Of a stretch of DNA of 37,561 nt, positions 35,648 through 37,561 are shown in pieces; positions within the stretch are counted from its first letter, which is position 1, and each line of letters opens with the position of its first letter. The notes below the pieces were generated by a model. It was not told where the DNA came from. It ran no database searches and saw only the letters and a list, made by a program, of their open reading frames with translations. Source of the DNA: Acidimicrobiales bacterium. GTDB lineage: Bacteria; Actinomycetota; Acidimicrobiia; Acidimicrobiales; Iamiaceae. The stretch lies in the NCBI GenBank assembly GCA_025463365.1, contig JAOBWM010000053.1:1-37561 (forward strand). Direction: 5' to 3'. The translations under genes were made by a program, and so were the position numbers.

Positions 35648-37561
35648 GTGCGCCCCCGCAACCGTCCCCGTTTCCGGTACTCGGCCTGGGACGGCACGCA
35701 GGTCGGCTTCGACCTCGATGCCGACTCGGTCCTGAGCGAGATCAACGACGATCTCCTCTACCACGGGGACCTGAACGCGGCGCTGCGCCGGATGCTCAAC
35801 ACGGGCTTCGAGGACCGCAACGGCGAACACGTGCAGGGCATGAAGGAGCTCATGGAGCGCCTGCGCGAGCAGCGCCGGGAGCGGCTCGAGAACTACGACC
35901 TCGGCGGGGTCTACGACGACATCGCCGAGCAGCTCCGCAACGTGGTCGACATGGAGCGCGAAGCCCTCGACGACCTGGCCCGAGAGGCCGCCGAGTCGGG
36001 CGATGCCCGCCGCAAGCAGGTCACCGACGAAGCGGTGGCCGACAACAAGATGCAGCTCGACCTCCTGCCGCCTGACCTCGCCGGCATGGTCAAGGAGCTC
36101 TCCGAGTACGACTTCACCTCCAGCGAGGCGCGGCAGAAGTTCGAGGAGCTGACCGAGCAGCTCCGTCAGCAGCTCGCCCAGCGCTGGTTCAACCAGATGG
36201 CCGGCGCCATGAGTGATGTGTCGCCCGAGGCGCTCGCCCGCACCAAGGACATGCTGGCCGACCTCAACCAGATGCTCCAGGATCGGGCGGCCGGCAGGGA
36301 GCCCGAGTTCGACCGGTTCATGGAGAACTACGGCGAGGAGTTCTTCCCCGAGAACCCCCGCGACCTCGACGAGTTGCTCGAGCTCATGGCCCGCCGCATG
36401 GCCGCCATGCAGGCGATGCTCAACTCGATGACGCCCGAGCAGCGGGCGCAGCTCCAGGGCCTGTCCGAGCAGTTGCTCGAGGACATGGACCTGCGGTGGG
36501 AGATGGACCAGCTGTCGTCCAACCTCCAGCAGGCGTTCCCCGACATGGGTTGGAACCGCCGCTACGACTTCTCCGGCCAGGACCCGCTGGGCTTCGCCGA
36601 CGCCGCCGCGATCATGAACGAGCTGGGCGAACTGGATCAGATCGAGCAGATGATGCGCGGCGCGGCCAACCCTGGCGCCCTCGCCGAGATCGACATCGAT
36701 CGCGCCCGCCAGCTGCTCGGGACCGAGGCCGCCGACAGCCTCGAGAAGATGGCCGAACTGGCCCGAATGCTCACCGAGGCCGGCCTCATCGAGAACCGCG
36801 AGGGCCGCTACGAGCTCACGCCCGAAGGGCTGCGCCGGGTCGGCAAGCACGCCCTGAACGACCTGTTCTCGAAGATGGCCCGCGACAAGCTCGGCCAGCA
36901 CGAGCTCACTCGTACCGGCCTCGGCCACGAGCGCTCGATGGACACCAAGCCCTACGAGTTCGGCGACCCGTTCAACCTGCACATCGAGCGGACCATTCGC
37001 AACGCGGTGTCCCGGACCGGCGGCGGCACGCCGGTCAAGCTCTCACCCGACGACTTCGAGATCGAGCAGACCGAACAGACCGTCCGTTCCGCCACCGTGT
37101 TGATGGTCGACCTTTCGCTGTCGATGCCGATGCGCGACAACTTCCTGGCCGCCAAGAAGGTCGCGATGGCGCTGCACTCGCTCATCTCGAGCCGGTACCC
37201 GCGCGACTACCTCGGCCTGGTGGGCTTCAGCGAGATCGCCCGCGTCATCGAGCCACGCGAGCTCCCCGAGGTCTCCTGGGACTACGTGTACGGCACCAAC
37301 ATGCAGCACGGCTTCCAGCTCAGCCGCAAGCTCCTCTCGCGGGAGCACGGGACCAAGCAGATCATCATGATCACCGACGGCGAGCCCACGGCCCACATCA
37401 CCGCCAGCGGCCAGCCGGTCTTCAACTACCCGCCCACCCAGGAGACGGTCGACGCCACGTTGATGGAGGTCAAGCGGGCCACCCGCGAAGACATCCGCAT
37501 CAACACGTTCATGCTCGATGCCACCGCCCACCTCCAGCAGTTCATCGAGCGCCTCACCGAG
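35648..37561 (+). CDS. VWA-domain protein, likely partner of the MoxR-type ATPase (3' truncated)
   Basis: The frame is open from GTG at 35648 to the window end (638 codons). Residues about 1-430 are highly charged, mostly helical, and rich in Gln/Glu/Arg/Met, with long coiled-coil-like runs (for example ELMERLREQRRERLENYDL). Residues about 480-638 begin a von Willebrand A domain: the MIDAS metal site DLSLS (Asp488, Ser490, Ser492) and the later Asp of ITDGEP (about 577). This build matches the large VWA partner of magnesium-chelatase-like ATPases (Rv0959 type). The matching ATPase is at 28392 on the same strand. The start is supported by a TAGCCT box 7 nt before it. No signal peptide, so it is intracellular. 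Confidence 0.88.
   Translation, partial: MRPRNRPRFRYSAWDGTQVGFDLDADSVLSEINDDLLYHGDLNAALRRMLNTGFEDRNGEHVQGMKELMERLREQRRERLENYDLGGVYDDIAEQLRNVVDMEREALDDLAREAAESGDARRKQVTDEAVADNKMQLDLLPPDLAGMVKELSEYDFTSSEARQKFEELTEQLRQQLAQRWFNQMAGAMSDVSPEALARTKDMLADLNQMLQDRAAGREPEFDRFMENYGEEFFPENPRDLDELLELMARRMAAMQAMLNSMTPEQRAQLQGLSEQLLEDMDLRWEMDQLSSNLQQAFPDMGWNRRYDFSGQDPLGFADAAAIMNELGELDQIEQMMRGAANPGALAEIDIDRARQLLGTEAADSLEKMAELARMLTEAGLIENREGRYELTPEGLRRVGKHALNDLFSKMARDKLGQHELTRTGLGHERSMDTKPYEFGDPFNLHIERTIRNAVSRTGGGTPVKLSPDDFEIEQTEQTVRSATVLMVDLSLSMPMRDNFLAAKKVAMALHSLISSRYPRDYLGLVGFSEIARVIEPRELPEVSWDYVYGTNMQHGFQLSRKLLSREHGTKQIIMITDGEPTAHITASGQPVFNYPPTQETVDATLMEVKRATREDIRINTFMLDATAHLQQFIERLTE

Noticed and set aside
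35540-36982. Upstream extension of the minus-strand GH1-like frame
   Set aside because: The extension is antisense to the VWA gene; the true start at 35539 has a ribosome site and the family N-terminal signature.

Overview
The window is very GC-rich, densely packed chromosomal DNA that looks actinobacterial. I infer a member of the Acidimicrobiia or a close relative, because of the actinobacterial envelope-type glycosyltransferases, the menaquinone-type succinate dehydrogenase with a single cytochrome b subunit, the K+-independent proton-pumping pyrophosphatase, and many genes that appear to start leaderlessly 6-8 nt behind a TANNNT box. The lineage is inference; there is no rRNA or other marker in the window. 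I found no tRNA, rRNA, transposase, integrase, phage gene or CRISPR array.

Region 1 (1-12422) is an envelope glycan locus. It opens with the tail of an AftD-like membrane protein, a small membrane protein and a flippase, coupled by ATGA overlaps. Next come an EEP-family nuclease/phosphatase-fold protein, a GT4 glycosyltransferase, and a minus-strand operon of three genes: a fused GT4-GT2 enzyme, a condensation-fold (HHxxxDG) acyltransferase and an acyltransferase-3/SGNH protein. A divergent GT-C-like membrane protein and an LPXTG surface protein with a double hairpin terminator finish it. Together they could assemble, acylate and export a glycolipid or polysaccharide.

Region 2 (12525-19700) holds a DedA protein, a 0.8-kb gene-free block filled with repeats, the pyrophosphatase hppA, a DUF3089 lipoprotein lipase-like enzyme, a histidine phosphatase and two small unknown genes. 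Region 3 (19706-24400) is the sdhCAB operon followed by an XRE regulator / ImmA-IrrE peptidase pair with a long leader. Region 4 (24407-28274) has a Tat-exported, probably lipid-anchored carotenoid oxygenase and a GH2 beta-mannosidase-like enzyme.

Region 5 (28392-37561) starts with a MoxR-type AAA ATPase and ends with its likely VWA partner, cut by the window end. About 5.8 kb lies between the two: a small unknown gene, a VOC protein, two GT-C-like membrane proteins, a GH1-like protein that has lost its catalytic nucleophile, and a second family of intergenic hairpin repeats.

The least explained signal is the two families of intergenic inverted-repeat units: 48 bp, four copies, at 13344-13635; and 43 bp, six copies plus one half, at 32367-32703 and 34244-34286. 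In both, several departures from perfect pairing are G-T pairs that would stay paired only in a plus-strand RNA.
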